Shown here: piece after piece, positions 1 through 11,349 of the stretch
Layout of the letters: each line of letters starts with the position of its first letter
Position numbering within the stretch: position 1 is the first letter of the stretch
NCBI GenBank assembly: GCA_934045075.1
Contig: OW203727.1
Location: forward strand, 14,361,501-14,425,500
Origin: Yponomeuta sedellus
Taxonomy: Eukaryota; Arthropoda; Insecta; Lepidoptera; Yponomeutidae
DNA: 64,000 bases
Direction: 5' to 3'
Translations under genes and position numbers: made by a program
The notes under the pieces: generated by a model
Seen by the model: the letters and a program-made list of their open reading frames with translations, nothing else
What the model was told of the DNA's origin: nothing
The model's database searches: none

Positions 1-90
1 GAGCTGATATTGGACAACAATAAATTGGGAGACTCCGCGGAACTGCCCCACCTGCCGCGGCTGCGGACCCTGTCCCTGAACAATAACCAG
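1..90 (+). CDS. LRMDA-like leucine-rich repeat gene, internal exon (5' part outside window)
   Basis: The window opens inside an exon read in frame 1 for 30 codons. It encodes leucine-rich-repeat text (LILDNNKL, then [10 protein letters not shown]) with the LxxLxLxxN spacing, and ends in phase 0 at a gtattg donor. The next compatible exon lies at 45213, followed by 49555 and 53912; the phases match at every junction. Together they give 171 residues: LRRs, a YLSLLSN/ACPDQL cap, a KLPSLRFLDS segment and a GNRFI tail. This order is typical of LRMDA (C10orf11), a small LRR protein tied to melanocyte differentiation in vertebrates; its insect role is unknown. Exon structure is seen in the sequence; the family name is recognition and was not searched. 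N-terminal exons lie upstream of the window. Confidence 0.7.
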
Positions 91-2930
91 GTATTGCTTA
101 ATTTTACTCCACTCCGACGGATCCCAAAACAAGAGTAATGTGCTTGGCTCGTATGCATTAACGTATGTTCGATTCTGTATACCCTCGTAACTCCTTAAGC
201 AATCGTCAGATTTTATGAAATTTTATACGATCTCAATTGATTTATCATAATTGAGCGAGTGTCATGGGCTGTAAAAAATCAGCATAAAACCGACAAAAGA
301 ACTCCATTCCTGTAATTAATCATAAAAGTCAAAGTTCTGACAGACTCATTGACGGCCAATCCAAACCGTTGGACTCACAAAGGTAAAATTTTGCAGGGAT
401 CTTTTTATGACGTAGACTAAAAATAAAGTTTAACGAAATTTAACCCCTAAAAAGGGGGTTTCAAAGTTTGTACGGGAATTCAAATATTTTTGGTCAGGTT
501 TCCATAAAACGTGGTGGAAATTCACGTCAACACAATTAATGAGATATGTATACTTATAATGATTTACCAAAAATCAACCCCTAAGTGTCAAATATACGAT
601 GTTGGAATTTCTTGAAACTTGGTGTAAATGTGCTTCAATACAATCCTGCCATTACATGACAGCCGGCACCAACGGCTTAACGTGCCTTGCGAAGCACAGA
701 AGCGCTAAGAAAAGTGCCACTAGCGGTAGTCACGGGACAGTCACCCATCCTGCACCTGAGCGCGCCTGCTGTTGCTTAACTCAAGTGATTGCTTCTCATC
801 ACTCGGTTGGACTAGGCCACGAGCGCTTCAAAGTTAAATTACCATTGAGATAATTTGTAGCGTAGTCATAACTATACAAACTAATGCTACAGCAGAAAAA
901 ACATTTCAAAAAATAGTTGAAGCACTTTGATCCTGTCGTGCATGTCGGTAAGTCCATCAGTCATCAGACACGATATTTATGTCTATAGACGATAGACGCA
1001 GGTTATAAATTTGGGGAACATATCAGCAGCATTGTCATACGACCGCGTTAATAATTTCGTAACGGTCTCTCTCAATCACTATCTGTCGTTTTAACCTTTT
1101 CGGATAGGTTTCCGACATTTGATATCAATCCCGATTCGAAAATAAATGTTGTCATGTTAGGTCAGGTATTTGAGGCCAAGGGATCACCCATTAATCACGT
1201 GACGTTTTTAGCAACTTTTTAGGCCCTTCGCCCCTCCCCCTGGTAATACGATAAGGTTTTAGACTAACCTCTACCTTATATCACATGTATTTTTTTTACA
1301 CAAAAAATATCTGAATATTTTTTAGCTTGTTTTTAAGTAGTAAGCTACAAGAGTAAGCTAAGGTCGCCAATTGTACTATTTTTTGTAGTCTATAAACGTG
1401 CCACTGCTGGTCTCAGGCCTTCTCTCAGAGAAAGTTAGGGAGTAGTTACCACGCGTGTCCATCGCGAATTGGCAATTTCAAGCGCTGAGGTATATTAACA
1501 CCTCAGACTCTCAGGTTTCCTCACGATGTTTTCCTACCATGAATATTGTAATTCAATTTCGTTCTGGAATAGAAGCACCGTGTTAAATATATCCAGAGAG
1601 ACATTCTGGTTGCAGTTTGCTACTGGCAGACAACCTTTACACTAGCAGCAGAGACAGATTTGTCTCCGCGTAAAGGGTAACACAGTTGTCTCAAAAGGCA
1701 ACACTGCCATGACATCCCTGTGAGATAATGTCATGTGATGTAATGGGGGCTGCTAGTGAAGATGTGAAAGATAAATATAGAGAAATTTATTTGTGTAACA
1801 TGCGAAATAGATAGTAGAATGATAAATATTTACTCTGCATGTTTGGTCATTGTAGACGTACATTTTTTTATTATTGTCGATTGTCATTAATCAATAAAAA
1901 TTAAAAAAAATGAAGGGTGACAGTAAGTTTGTCACCCTTCTCCTACATTTAAGTTTAGTTTTAGTTTTTACGGGTCGTTGCTGAAAATCGGCGCTACCAA
2001 GATCACTGCGTGGACTTGGTTGCAATATGCTGAGCCTCGACCCTTTGTCTTAATATGTCAATAAATGCATTCTATTCTAACTCTTTTTATTAAAGGAATA
2101 TGAGATCAGGAGTCAATGTATAAACGACTTTCCCGAAATATCCAAACCGGTCTTTTTCTAAAGGCAGGTCTAGTCTGTTACAATTAGCTTGTTGAAATCG
2201 TCGTTCTCTTAGAACTCTGTTACACTATTTCAATTTTATTCAATTCTTAGTTAATAATCCTTTTGAATCTTAACACATAGATAATAAAAGATACCCTTTT
2301 CAAGATACCCCGACGAGATTTTATTACAAATTGAAATGCGAGCTATCGCAACAAAAGACGCGTCTGACGCGAGACTGAGTGAAAAAATAGCATTACTATC
2401 TTCAATTAACCTCAGTTGGATGATTCAGGTCAAATGAAGAAAGTTTCCGTACCGGGCTACTTCTGTTGGACCTCGGATGTTTTGATTCAGTTAGCGTATA
2501 AATTAACGTGATAAATGGCTGTATGCTGCAATAACTTGTCAGATAACAAAACAATATTCAATCCATCGACGCTTCAATTACGCAAAAGTACATTATAAGC
2601 TCTTGCGTTTTTTCTTCAAGTTAGCTTTGTTGATATCAATTATATATGGTTACCATAGCATAGGGTAGCCAAGTTTGGAATGAGGTGTATTGTGTGGAAA
2701 TTATTTTTCCATTGTCATTTTCACTGTCGTCATATTTTCACATTGACATTCACACGGAAACGACCAAGGAACGAAATTGGACGAATTGGAACGAATTAGA
2801 ATCCCTATAAAGTATATGAGAAGGAGTCGACCCTTGGTTTCTCGTACGATAACAATAATGCTAACCACTGTTGACGGCTCAGAATAAGAACTAAAGCATA
2901 GAAGGAGCGTTATAAAATTAACACGTGACA
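91..2930. other. intron sequence with SINE and LINE fragments
   Basis: AT-rich intron of the LRMDA-like gene. I see a 5S-like SINE fragment at 651-835, a LINE-type 3' tail at about 1376-1440 (gtgccactgctggtctcagg), an 11-bp-arm hairpin at 1912-1940, and a tRNA-SINE tail at 2645-2706. I recognise nothing in the rest and support no coding exon. Confidence 0.6.
651..835 (-). repeat. 5S-rRNA-like SINE fragment
   Basis: Read on the minus strand it contains gttaagcaacagcaggcgcg and ggatgggtgactg, resembling the internal promoter region of 5S rRNA (aagca...cgggcgcg...gatgggtgaccg). Related copies lie at 14222-14385 and 44697-44812. It is a diverged repeat, not a 5S gene. Confidence 0.55.
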
Positions 2931-3232
2931 CATGTTTGTCCCGTTAAATCGAAACGTCGCCAACCACGTGTTAGACAGAGAAAAATATAGTAGTGTGATG
3001 TTTTATTATTCAAAACGTACCACCCTCAATTGTCAATTTGGTTACCATTATGCTACCGAATTAGAGATGTTTAGAAAATCACAGCTTGTAGTAGGCTGCC
3101 AAGTAACTTCGATTTGGCAGTGTGTTAGACAACAGATGTTGGAGCTCGTCGTCTCCAAAAACCTTGTGTTTTTTGGGTTGTTTTAAGATTTCAGTGGATA
3201 TTCGTAGTATGGAGTATACGTAATACATCGGA

Positions 3233-3308
3233 ATGGCGTGTGTGATATTGGGATGTAAAACCCATTCGGGAGAAGAGAAAACAAAACCACCTTCATCAGC
3301 TTCCATCG
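3233..3308 (+). pseudogene. THAP-domain relic, exon 1 copy A
   Basis: ATGGCGTGTGTG reads MACVILGCKTHSGEE before a G/gtaaga donor. A Cys-x4-Cys right after the start methionine is how THAP zinc fingers begin. An almost identical exon recurs 390 bp downstream (3623), so the segment is tandemly duplicated. The downstream exons at 11.8 kb carry frame damage, so the gene is not functional as it stands. Confidence 0.5.
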
Positions 3309-3622
3309 GTAAGACTCAATTTTGTGTACTTCATAGTGGCTTTTTCCCTTGAATTTTAACTATGACCTACTGGAATTGCAACATAGCTTTATGAATTGTC
3401 AAAATGGTTACCTTTGGTTACCATTATGCTACCGAATTAGAGATGTTTAGAAAATCACAGCTTGTAGTAGGCTGCCAAGTACCTTCGATTTGGCAGTGTG
3501 TTAGACAACAGATGTTGGAGTGCGTCGTCTCCAAAAACCTTGTGTTTTTTAGGTTGTTTTAAGACAATCTGAAGTGGATTTCAGTGGATATTCGTAGTAT
3601 GGAGTATACGTAATACATCGGA

Positions 3623-3698
3623 ATGGCGTGTGTGATATTGGGATGTAAAACCCATTCGGGAGAAGAGAAAACAAAACCACCTTCATCAGCTTCCATCG
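3623..3698 (+). pseudogene. THAP-domain relic, exon 1 copy B
   Basis: Same 76-nt exon and donor as at 3233-3308, within a repeated block of about 370 bp (from about 3040 and from about 3416). The BEL element inserted about 145 bp after this copy and so separates it from the exon-2 relic at 11820. Confidence 0.5.
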
Positions 3699-3843
3699 GT
3701 AAGACTCAATTTTGTGTACTTTGTAGTGGTTTTTTCGCTTGCATTTTAACTATGAGCTACGGGAATTGCAACATAGCTTTAATATCATTTGAGAATAGTG
3801 TTTCAAAGTTATTAAATCATTATTATAATCAATATAATCATAG

Positions 3844-4438
3844 TGTTACCGCCACAATGCGTATTCAATAGATTTGAAGGCATTTTTTAGTTCATTTAGT
3901 TGTCCTTTTCTTTCACATGGTATTAGACGCTAATTGAGCGATTTCCTATGTCCTTCACCCCCACATAATTCCTTAATCCTTCCACAATGCACCTACGCAA
4001 CGTGTCATCGGTGCCCTTCAAAGCAGTTGCAAATTTGACGTACCGCTGTACGCCCCGATGTGAGATACTTTCCACCGGTGATATCCGCGAGTGCGTGAAA
4101 AATATATTATAATAAACTACAAAATACTAGTGTCGTGAACTTTTAGACATTTATTGAATTGTGCACATTTTGGAGCAATTGGTTGGTCGATCCGCGCAGC
4201 CAAGGGCCGAAGACTGAAGAGAAGAGGAAGAGGAGTTACCGGATTTCTGAAGGTGCGTGGATTTCCTTTGCCCACCCTATAATTGCTCTAATTGCATCGA
4301 TATACCATAATCGGCGTTCCTAGCGATTTAAATAAAAATACAGTCCACTTAAATTCATACCGCATAAAAAGCCTTAGGGCGCATAACGCTTAACCGCAAG
4401 TGGTCAAGTAATACATTTTGCTATTTTTGGCCACACCA
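3844..4438 (+). repeat. BEL/Pao 5' LTR
   Basis: 595 bp, starting TGTTACCGCC and ending GGCCACACCA, near-identical to 10385-10979. It contains AATAAA-like and TATA-like AT-rich stretches in its middle. The putative primer-binding segment follows at once (tttttggtccattcgttccg); I do not assign the tRNA. Confidence 0.95.
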
Positions 4439-4884
4439 TTTTTTGGTCCATTCGTTCCGGACATATTGTAATTTCATTAGTGTCCTATCATTTCTCGGTA
4501 TAAATACGAGATTCACCTTTTCTAAATTGAATTCCGCCTCGCCACGTTACGTAACGAGTAACGTTGCGAAGTCTATGCCTACCCGCTTTTATAAAAGTTT
4601 CGGCACTGTATTGTTTCTAATTGACCCGCTCCGCTCTGATAAGTGTTTGCCTTTGAGAAATATTATAATTACTTTCCCGCCCCTTAGGTACACACATTTA
4701 TAAATATATTATTTATATTCACGTACTCATTTGTAACACAATAAAATTTGTTTACATACCGCATATAATTTTAATGTTGGTATAGTCAGTTATCATACCC
4801 GCTTTATTTTCCCGCATATCGTATAACTTTGTGGCTAAATATATTTACGCTACATAATATTTTCTTGCATTAAAATAATTTACG

Positions 4885-7800
4885 ATGCCGCGTGACAATA
4901 TGGCAGCCGCTTCAAGTAGCCCGAAGAGCCCGCGTTTGACAATTCTACAGGCTAAGCGAAATGCGTTGTATGAACGAATTAACGCCATTTATAATCAAGC
5001 TAAAGACTTGGATAAAGGTGCTCATGTTTCGGTAGAAGCTCGAGAGCCGTTTCTTAGTTCATGTGTAACTATCGACGACATACGTGCCAGTTTCCACCAA
5101 ATCCTCGATAGCTACAACGAAGCACTCCTCGAGTTCGACTCGGAAGCTACTCCCTCGTATCAAGGTTATGCCTCCTTCGAAGATCTATATTGTTATATCA
5201 AGCAGGTCATGTCGAAGTTTATTCACCCGCCCGCGTCTAATCGTTCCGCTTCGCCCGCTAAAGCTAAACCTAAGCTTCCAAATATTGAACTGGTGTCTTT
5301 TGATGGTGATATCAAAAATTGGCCGCTATTTTACGCTAGTTTTCATGCCACAGTGCACCAAAACTCGTCGCTAACAAACTCTGATAAATTATATTATTTA
5401 TTAGGTAAATTGTCACCGACCGCCCAGTGTTCATTTGCTGGTATTATTCCGAGCGCTGAAAATTATGAAGCGATATACCAGACTCTTCTCGATAAATATC
5501 AGGATGTCAGAAAGTTAGGACTCACCTATTTGAATGAGGCACTCAGCCTTAAGTTGAATGGTCCTCCGTCTACGACTAACTATCAGATGTTTATAGATAG
5601 ATTTGTTGTCGCTATCAGTTCACTTAAAGCGTTAAAAATTGATGACCTGTTGGATTTTGTACTGCTTCACATAGCAACGCAGAAGTTCGACACGGAAACT
5701 AAACGTGCATTTGAAATGTATTGTCGTGATACGAAGTTGCCCACTCTCGACCGATTTATCGAATTTATCAAGAAACAATGTAGCATATTCGAGAGCACGC
5801 AACCCGTCACTGTTCCGAATAATAGTACGAAGTTTAGTTCTAATAAGCCTTCTGCTAGAACTAACCGTCCGCCAAATCCACAGTCTTACGTCACTTGCTC
5901 GTCTTCCGAAAAGTGCCCTCTGTGTAATTTCGCGCCTCATAATCACTACTATAAATGTACCGCATTTGAAAAACTTACACCTACTGAACGGTTTAAATTT
6001 ATAAAGAAAAATAACGCTTGTGTGAATTGCACGAGTAAATCTCACAGGACGGCTCAATGTGCATCTAAGGTCAAATGTCGTATATGTTCTGGTAACCACC
6101 ATCTGAAACTCCATTTTAATAACAATAAGCCGCCCTCTGAACACATTACCCTTCCTCCGGCAACCTCGCATACAACCGCTGCGCCTAAAGCGCCCCGCGC
6201 TACCGCGGTCGAGTCTCAGTTAGTGCAGTGCAGCGACCTATCGCTATGCACCACATCTATTGCCGCGTCGCTTCCCGTGCGCGTTGAGACACCGACTGAT
6301 AAGCCGCAACGAGTAGCTGTCTCTGCAACGGTGCTGCTAGCCACAGCTCAAGCGATAGTATTCGATGCTGATAACAGACCGCATATTATTCGCTGTTTAC
6401 TCGATAGTGCATCTCAAAGTAATTTCGTGACACATGAATGTTGTGAACGCCTTGGATTGTCGCATAGGATGACGCCTTCTCACACGGTTGTTAGAGGAAT
6501 CGGGGGTTCAGAGAAACATGTAAGGGGTTCAGTTACCTTTAATATAAGCTCGCGATTTAATTCAAATATTAATTTTGATCTCGATTCGCTTGTTATTGAC
6601 CGCATAAGCGATAACCTGCCGTCGGCCGCAGTTGATAAGGCTGCGTTTATACATTTCGAATCACTCCCGCTCGCCGACCAGGATTTCGCAACCCCTGGAC
6701 CAGTCGACTGCTTGGTCGGAGCTTCGACTTTTTCGCATCTACTGCTGCCCGGAGTGGTACATAGCAGTTATAGTAATATACCGCCCGCAATTCAAACCGT
6801 GTTAGGATTTGTGATTATGGGTTCCGCGCCTACGTCACAGATCGTTCGAAATAATCTATCAACTGTATGTTGTTCCGTTGTCCACGACTCGATGGACACA
6901 CTCTTCAAGCGATTTTGGGAAATTGAAGAGGTTACCGCGCCGCCCGCTCAGAGTCCCGATGATTTTGAGTGTGAACAATTTTTTCGTGCTACTACCGTTC
7001 GTGACGACACTGGTAGGTATGTAGTCGCATTACCGTTTCGTGATGACGTATGTTTATTGGGGGATTCGTATGCTGCTGCGCTTAGTCGTCTTAAATGTTT
7101 AGAACGAAAGCTAGAAGCTTCGCTCAAGACCCGCGCCGCGTACAATGACGTAATACGCGACTATTTAGATAAGGGCTACTTAAGTCCTATTGATATAAAT
7201 ACTGATGACGTCACTCAACCTTCATATACGATTCCACATCACGGCGTGTTTCGTGAAGACAAAAAGTCGACCAAGCTTCGCTGTGTTACGGACGCCAGTT
7301 GCAAGTCTTCCTCAGGTCACTCACTCAACGATCTTCTTTACGCAGGTGCTAACTTGCAAGGAGACTTGTTTAGTATCCTTACTCAATTCCGCTTATTTGA
7401 GATAACGCTTTCCGCTGATTGTCGTCAGATGTTTCTCCAAATTGGAGTCCGCGAATCTGATCGTAGGTATCAGAGAATTTTGTATCGGTTCAGTACGGAG
7501 GATCCAGTTACTGTATACGAATTTAACCGCGTTTGTTTTGGACTAAAATGTAGTCCATTCCACGCATTGCGCGTGGTTCACCAGCTGATTGCTGATGAAG
7601 GTGATAAGTTTCCCGCTGCGGCCGCTGCTGCTTCTTCATGTCTATACATGGACGATATCGCCACTTCTGTCATGACTACCCCGCAAGCTATCACCCTGAG
7701 TAATGAGCTTATCGAGCTTTTCAAGTTAGGTCAATTTGATCTAGTCAAGTGGACCAGCAATTCTGACGCTGTACTTGCTCACATACCAAATACGCACAAA

Positions 7801-10176
7801 GAGTCTTGTGATAAAATGTTTGACGACTCTGTCCCACATAAGACTCTAGGACTATATTTCGATAGATCACGTGATTGTTTCTGTTTCGTGGTGAACGCTC
7901 CAGACGATAAGTGCACTAAGCGCACGATGTTATCTGCGATTGCGAGACTATGGGACATCATGGGCTTTGTGGCTCCGGCCATTTTGTACGCCAAGCTTTT
8001 GATAAAAGAGCTTTGGCTGTCAAAGTGTGACTGGGATGCCGAGCCTCCATCTCACATCACTAAAGCTTGGGTGCAGTTTTGTAAAGAGCTTTCTTCGCTC
8101 AATCAGTTGCACATTCCACGCCATCTGGGTATTGTGGAGAATTGCGAAGTTAACGTCATCGGTTTCGGAGACGCGAGTGAACGAGCTTACGGCGGTGTCG
8201 TTTATATACAAGTTCGCGTTGGTTCAAAGTATACTGTGCAATTAGTCTGCGCAAAATCCAAGGTGTCACCGGTCAAGGTCTTATCTATTGCACGATTGGA
8301 ACTTTGTGCAGCGGTTTTATTGTCACAGCTGCTTCGTAAGGTCCTAGACATAATAAACCCGCGTTACACTGTTAGTAATGTCTTTGCTTTTAGCGATTCC
8401 AAGGTCGCCCTTTGTTGGATCTACGCGTCCCCACATCGCTGGCAGACTTTTGTCGCCAATAGAGTTGTCAAAGTGACAGAAAATATTCCAGCGAGTCGAT
8501 TCTTTCATGTGTCGGGCTCCGAAAACCCCGCTGACTGCTTGTCTCGTGGTCTTACTCCGGGTGAGTTAGTCGACCATTCTCTATGGCTTACCGGACCTCA
8601 TTGGATCATAAGCGATCCTAGTGAATGGCCTCTGAATAAAATAGATGGCTGTGGTTACGCCGACGCGCCTGAACAACGGGCTCAGACGCATGTGACAACC
8701 AGTCCAGGCATCCCACCGCTTTACACTCTCGCGCAACGATTTTCGTCGTACTCTAAACTATTACGCGCGATCGTATATGTTTACCGCTTCATTAAAATAT
8801 TACCCCGTGGTAATTCTATAACCGCCGCAGAACTAGAGTTTGCAGAAAATAAATTAATACTCGCGGTGCAAGATGTTCATTTCCCGCATGATAAATCAAA
8901 CTTAATTAAAAATGAACTTTGTTCACCCGCTTTAAATAAGCTAAGACCATTCCTAGATGATAACGGTTTAATCCGTGTTGGAGGTCGCTTGTCAAATTCC
9001 ACCGAGGATTACGCTTTTAAGCATCCTTGCATTCTTCCGCGTCGCGATCAAGTCATAGATTTGATAGTTGATCACTATCACCGCAAGCACTTGCATGCTG
9101 GACCAGAACATCTGATGTCTTTATTGAGAAGCAGATTCTGGATCCTAGCTGCAAGACGGATTATACGCTATCGCATTCATAAATGCAACGTGTGTTTTAA
9201 ATCGAAACCACGTCCTTTATCTCCGCTTATGTCGGATGCGCTTAGACAGCGCGTTAACCAAGTCGACAAGGCTTTCACGCATGTCGGGTGTGACTACGCA
9301 GGTCCTCTTCAGTACACCCCCACTCGTGGTCGGGGGATAAGGAGCCGTAAAGCTTGGTTATGTATTTTCACATGTCTTACGACACGCGCAACGCACATCG
9401 AGATTGCGACAGATTTGAGCACAGTTAGTTTTCTGAATGCGTTCAAGCGATTTCTTTCCAGACGAGGACCCGTTAAGTGCATGTTTTCCGATAACGGAAC
9501 TTGTTTCGTAGGGGCACGCTCATATCTCCGCGACTTGTACAAATTCTTAGACGAATTACGCCCGCACCTGGAAGAAAAGTTTGCCGAAAATCGTATAGAG
9601 TGGAAGTTCATTCCGCCCGCTTCTCCTCACTGGGGAGGGTGTTGGGAGAGTATGGTGAAAATAATTAAAACACATTTGTTCAAGGTCATAGGACAACAAA
9701 TTGTATCATATGAGGAGCTTCTCACAATTCTTACTGAGATAGAGGCTCTCGTCAACTCCCGCCCGCTAGTCAAAAATAGTAGTGACCCCGCAGAGCCTTC
9801 AGCTCTTACTCCTGCACACTTTTTACATACCGCGCCACTGTCATCGCTTCCTGCGCCTAGAGTTACACCAATAGATTTGTTAGACAGACATAACTTAATA
9901 GAAGGCATAGTGCAGTCATTTTGGAAGCGTTGGCGTGCTGAATATCTGCATCAGTTGCAGGTGCGAGCGAAGTGGAACGTTCCCTCTGTTCCGATACAGG
10001 AGGGAACGTTAGTTATCATTAAAACAGACAATGTTCCACCCTTTGCCTGGCCTTTAGGGATCGTGGAAAAGGTTTATCCGTCTAAGGACGGCGCTACTCG
10101 TGTTGTTACTGTAAAGACTTCGAAGGGGAGCTACCTTCGACCAGTAGTTAAATTGTGTCCCATACCTACTCAATAG
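4885..10176 (+). CDS. BEL/Pao gag-pol polyprotein
   Basis: A single uninterrupted 1763-codon frame from ATG (tttacgATGCCG) to TAG. In order: a gag region with a DUF1759-like segment from about residue 130 (SFDGDIKNWPLFYASF); Cys/His knuckles near 345-415 (CPLCNF, CVNC, CRICSGNHH); a retropepsin-like site LLDSASQSNF near 504; reverse transcriptase with YMDD near 919; an RNase H segment with FGDAS near 1094; an H2C2 zinc region at about 1396-1437; an integrase core with CDYAGP near 1469, SDNGT near 1535 and GCWES near 1586; and a DUF5641-like tail. All catalytic signatures I looked for are present and there are no stops, so the element may still encode a working polyprotein. No env frame is seen. 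The leader between LTR and ATG is about 446 bp. Confidence 0.95.
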   Translation: MPRDNMAAASSSPKSPRLTILQAKRNALYERINAIYNQAKDLDKGAHVSVEAREPFLSSCVTIDDIRASFHQILDSYNEALLEFDSEATPSYQGYASFEDLYCYIKQVMSKFIHPPASNRSASPAKAKPKLPNIELVSFDGDIKNWPLFYASFHATVHQNSSLTNSDKLYYLLGKLSPTAQCSFAGIIPSAENYEAIYQTLLDKYQDVRKLGLTYLNEALSLKLNGPPSTTNYQMFIDRFVVAISSLKALKIDDLLDFVLLHIATQKFDTETKRAFEMYCRDTKLPTLDRFIEFIKKQCSIFESTQPVTVPNNSTKFSSNKPSARTNRPPNPQSYVTCSSSEKCPLCNFAPHNHYYKCTAFEKLTPTERFKFIKKNNACVNCTSKSHRTAQCASKVKCRICSGNHHLKLHFNNNKPPSEHITLPPATSHTTAAPKAPRATAVESQLVQCSDLSLCTTSIAASLPVRVETPTDKPQRVAVSATVLLATAQAIVFDADNRPHIIRCLLDSASQSNFVTHECCERLGLSHRMTPSHTVVRGIGGSEKHVRGSVTFNISSRFNSNINFDLDSLVIDRISDNLPSAAVDKAAFIHFESLPLADQDFATPGPVDCLVGASTFSHLLLPGVVHSSYSNIPPAIQTVLGFVIMGSAPTSQIVRNNLSTVCCSVVHDSMDTLFKRFWEIEEVTAPPAQSPDDFECEQFFRATTVRDDTGRYVVALPFRDDVCLLGDSYAAALSRLKCLERKLEASLKTRAAYNDVIRDYLDKGYLSPIDINTDDVTQPSYTIPHHGVFREDKKSTKLRCVTDASCKSSSGHSLNDLLYAGANLQGDLFSILTQFRLFEITLSADCRQMFLQIGVRESDRRYQRILYRFSTEDPVTVYEFNRVCFGLKCSPFHALRVVHQLIADEGDKFPAAAAAASSCLYMDDIATSVMTTPQAITLSNELIELFKLGQFDLVKWTSNSDAVLAHIPNTHKESCDKMFDDSVPHKTLGLYFDRSRDCFCFVVNAPDDKCTKRTMLSAIARLWDIMGFVAPAILYAKLLIKELWLSKCDWDAEPPSHITKAWVQFCKELSSLNQLHIPRHLGIVENCEVNVIGFGDASERAYGGVVYIQVRVGSKYTVQLVCAKSKVSPVKVLSIARLELCAAVLLSQLLRKVLDIINPRYTVSNVFAFSDSKVALCWIYASPHRWQTFVANRVVKVTENIPASRFFHVSGSENPADCLSRGLTPGELVDHSLWLTGPHWIISDPSEWPLNKIDGCGYADAPEQRAQTHVTTSPGIPPLYTLAQRFSSYSKLLRAIVYVYRFIKILPRGNSITAAELEFAENKLILAVQDVHFPHDKSNLIKNELCSPALNKLRPFLDDNGLIRVGGRLSNSTEDYAFKHPCILPRRDQVIDLIVDHYHRKHLHAGPEHLMSLLRSRFWILAARRIIRYRIHKCNVCFKSKPRPLSPLMSDALRQRVNQVDKAFTHVGCDYAGPLQYTPTRGRGIRSRKAWLCIFTCLTTRATHIEIATDLSTVSFLNAFKRFLSRRGPVKCMFSDNGTCFVGARSYLRDLYKFLDELRPHLEEKFAENRIEWKFIPPASPHWGGCWESMVKIIKTHLFKVIGQQIVSYEELLTILTEIEALVNSRPLVKNSSDPAEPSALTPAHFLHTAPLSSLPAPRVTPIDLLDRHNLIEGIVQSFWKRWRAEYLHQLQVRAKWNVPSVPIQEGTLVIIKTDNVPPFAWPLGIVEKVYPSKDGATRVVTVKTSKGSYLRPVVKLCPIPTQ

Positions 10177-10384
10177 TTTGCTACTTGATGCAATGCTTTT
10201 ATAACATTTATTTATGTAATAAACTTTATTAAACCGCTAAAATTTCTATTTTTATCTTAACCGCTTACGACATATAACCGCTTATAATATAACATTTATC
10301 TCGCATATAATATTATATTTAACCCGCACTTTTCTCTACATAATCATTAGCTTCTTAAAGGCAGCCCTTTAAGGCCGGGGGTGA

Positions 10385-10979
10385 TGTTACCGCCACAATG
10401 CGTATTCAATAGATTTGAAGGCATTTTTTAGTTCATTTAGTTGTCCTTTTCTTTCACATGGTATTAGACGCTAATTGAGCGATTTCCTATCTCCTTCACC
10501 CCCACATAATTCCTTAATCCTTCCACAATGCACCTACGCAACGTGTCATCGGTGCCCTTCAAAGCAGTTGCAAATTTGACGTACCGCTGTACGCCCCGAT
10601 GTGAGATACTTTCCACCGGTGATATCCGCGAGTGCGTGAAAAATATATTATAATAAACTACAAAATACTAGTGTCGTGAACTTTTAGACATTTATTGAAT
10701 TGTGCACATTTTGGAGCAATTGGTTGGTCGATCCGCGCAGCCAAGGGCCGAAGACTGAAGAGAAGAGGAAGAGGAGTTACCGGATTTCTGAAGGTGCGTG
10801 GATTTCCTTTGCCCACCCTATAATTGCTCTAATTGCATCGATATACCATAATCGGCGTTCCTAGCGATTTAAATAAAAATACAGTCCACTTAAATTCATA
10901 CCGCATAAAAAGCCTTAGGGCGCATAACGCTTAACCGCAAGTGGTCAAGTAATACATTTTGCTATTTTTGGCCACACCA
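10385..10979 (+). repeat. BEL/Pao 3' LTR
   Basis: 595 bp, same length and ends as the 5' LTR with one visible base difference. It is preceded by the polypurine tract and followed by the CATAG target duplication. Confidence 0.95.
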
Positions 10980-10983
10980 CATA

Positions 10984-11341
10984 GTAACAAGTTTGTTGTT
11001 TATTTTAGGGCGATAGGGATGGGCGTTTCCACTACGTCAGTGAAAAAGTTATCGATACTTAGTAAAGAAGTTTTTTTTATTTCTTGTGTTTATTCCGCTA
11101 TACCACTATAAATAGTGGTTTTTTCCCTTGAATTTTAACTATGACCTACTGGAATTGCAACATAGCTTTAATATCATTTGAGAATTGTTTCAAAGTTAAT
11201 AAATCATGAGTATAATCAATTTAATCACAGTAACAAGTTTGTTGTTTATTTTAGGGCGATAGGGATGGGCGTTTCCACTACCTCAGTTAAAAAGTTATCG
11301 CTGCTTAGTAAAGAAGTTTTTTTTATTTCTTGTATTTATTC
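10984..11341 (+). repeat. tandem duplication, about 245 bp unit
   Basis: The stretch gtaacaagtttgttgtttat at 10984 recurs at 11229 and both continue with nearly the same 110 bp (gggcgatagggatgggcg and onward). It belongs to the same repeated locus as 3040-3780, split by the BEL insertion. Confidence 0.75.
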
Positions 11342-11349
11342 CATTACAT

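Larger units (their letters stand above)
3040..3780 (+). repeat. tandem duplication, about 375-390 bp unit
   Basis: The segment beginning ggttaccattatgctaccga at 3040 recurs at 3416, with the following exon copies offset by 390 bp; the second copy has a small insertion near 3563-3577. A related tail (ttttaactatgacctactgg) recurs again near 11129, after the BEL element. Confidence 0.8.
3844..10979 (+). mobile_element. BEL/Pao LTR retrotransposon, apparently full length
   Basis: Two 595-bp LTRs (TG...CA) flank a 5946-bp interior with one long gag-pol ORF. The flanks are an exact 5-bp duplication, CATAG at 3839-3843 and 10980-10984. I see a single LTR difference (g at 3950, c at 10491), which implies a recent insertion. 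A purine-rich tract (aaggccgggggtga) precedes the right LTR. It inserted into a locus already made of tandem repeats from a decayed THAP gene, and removing it rejoins sequence matching the nearby repeat at 11200-11300. Confidence 0.95.

Noticed and set aside
599..853. 84-codon frame
   Set aside because: It lies across the 5S-like SINE repeat and has no protein-like conservation.
1912..1940. Rho-independent-terminator-like hairpin
   Set aside because: The genome is eukaryotic; it is a small fold-back in an intron with no linked gene.
5632..6171. 179-codon minus-strand frame opposite BEL gag
   Set aside because: It is antisense to the clearly coding gag-pol frame, has no recognisable domain, and has shadow-like composition.
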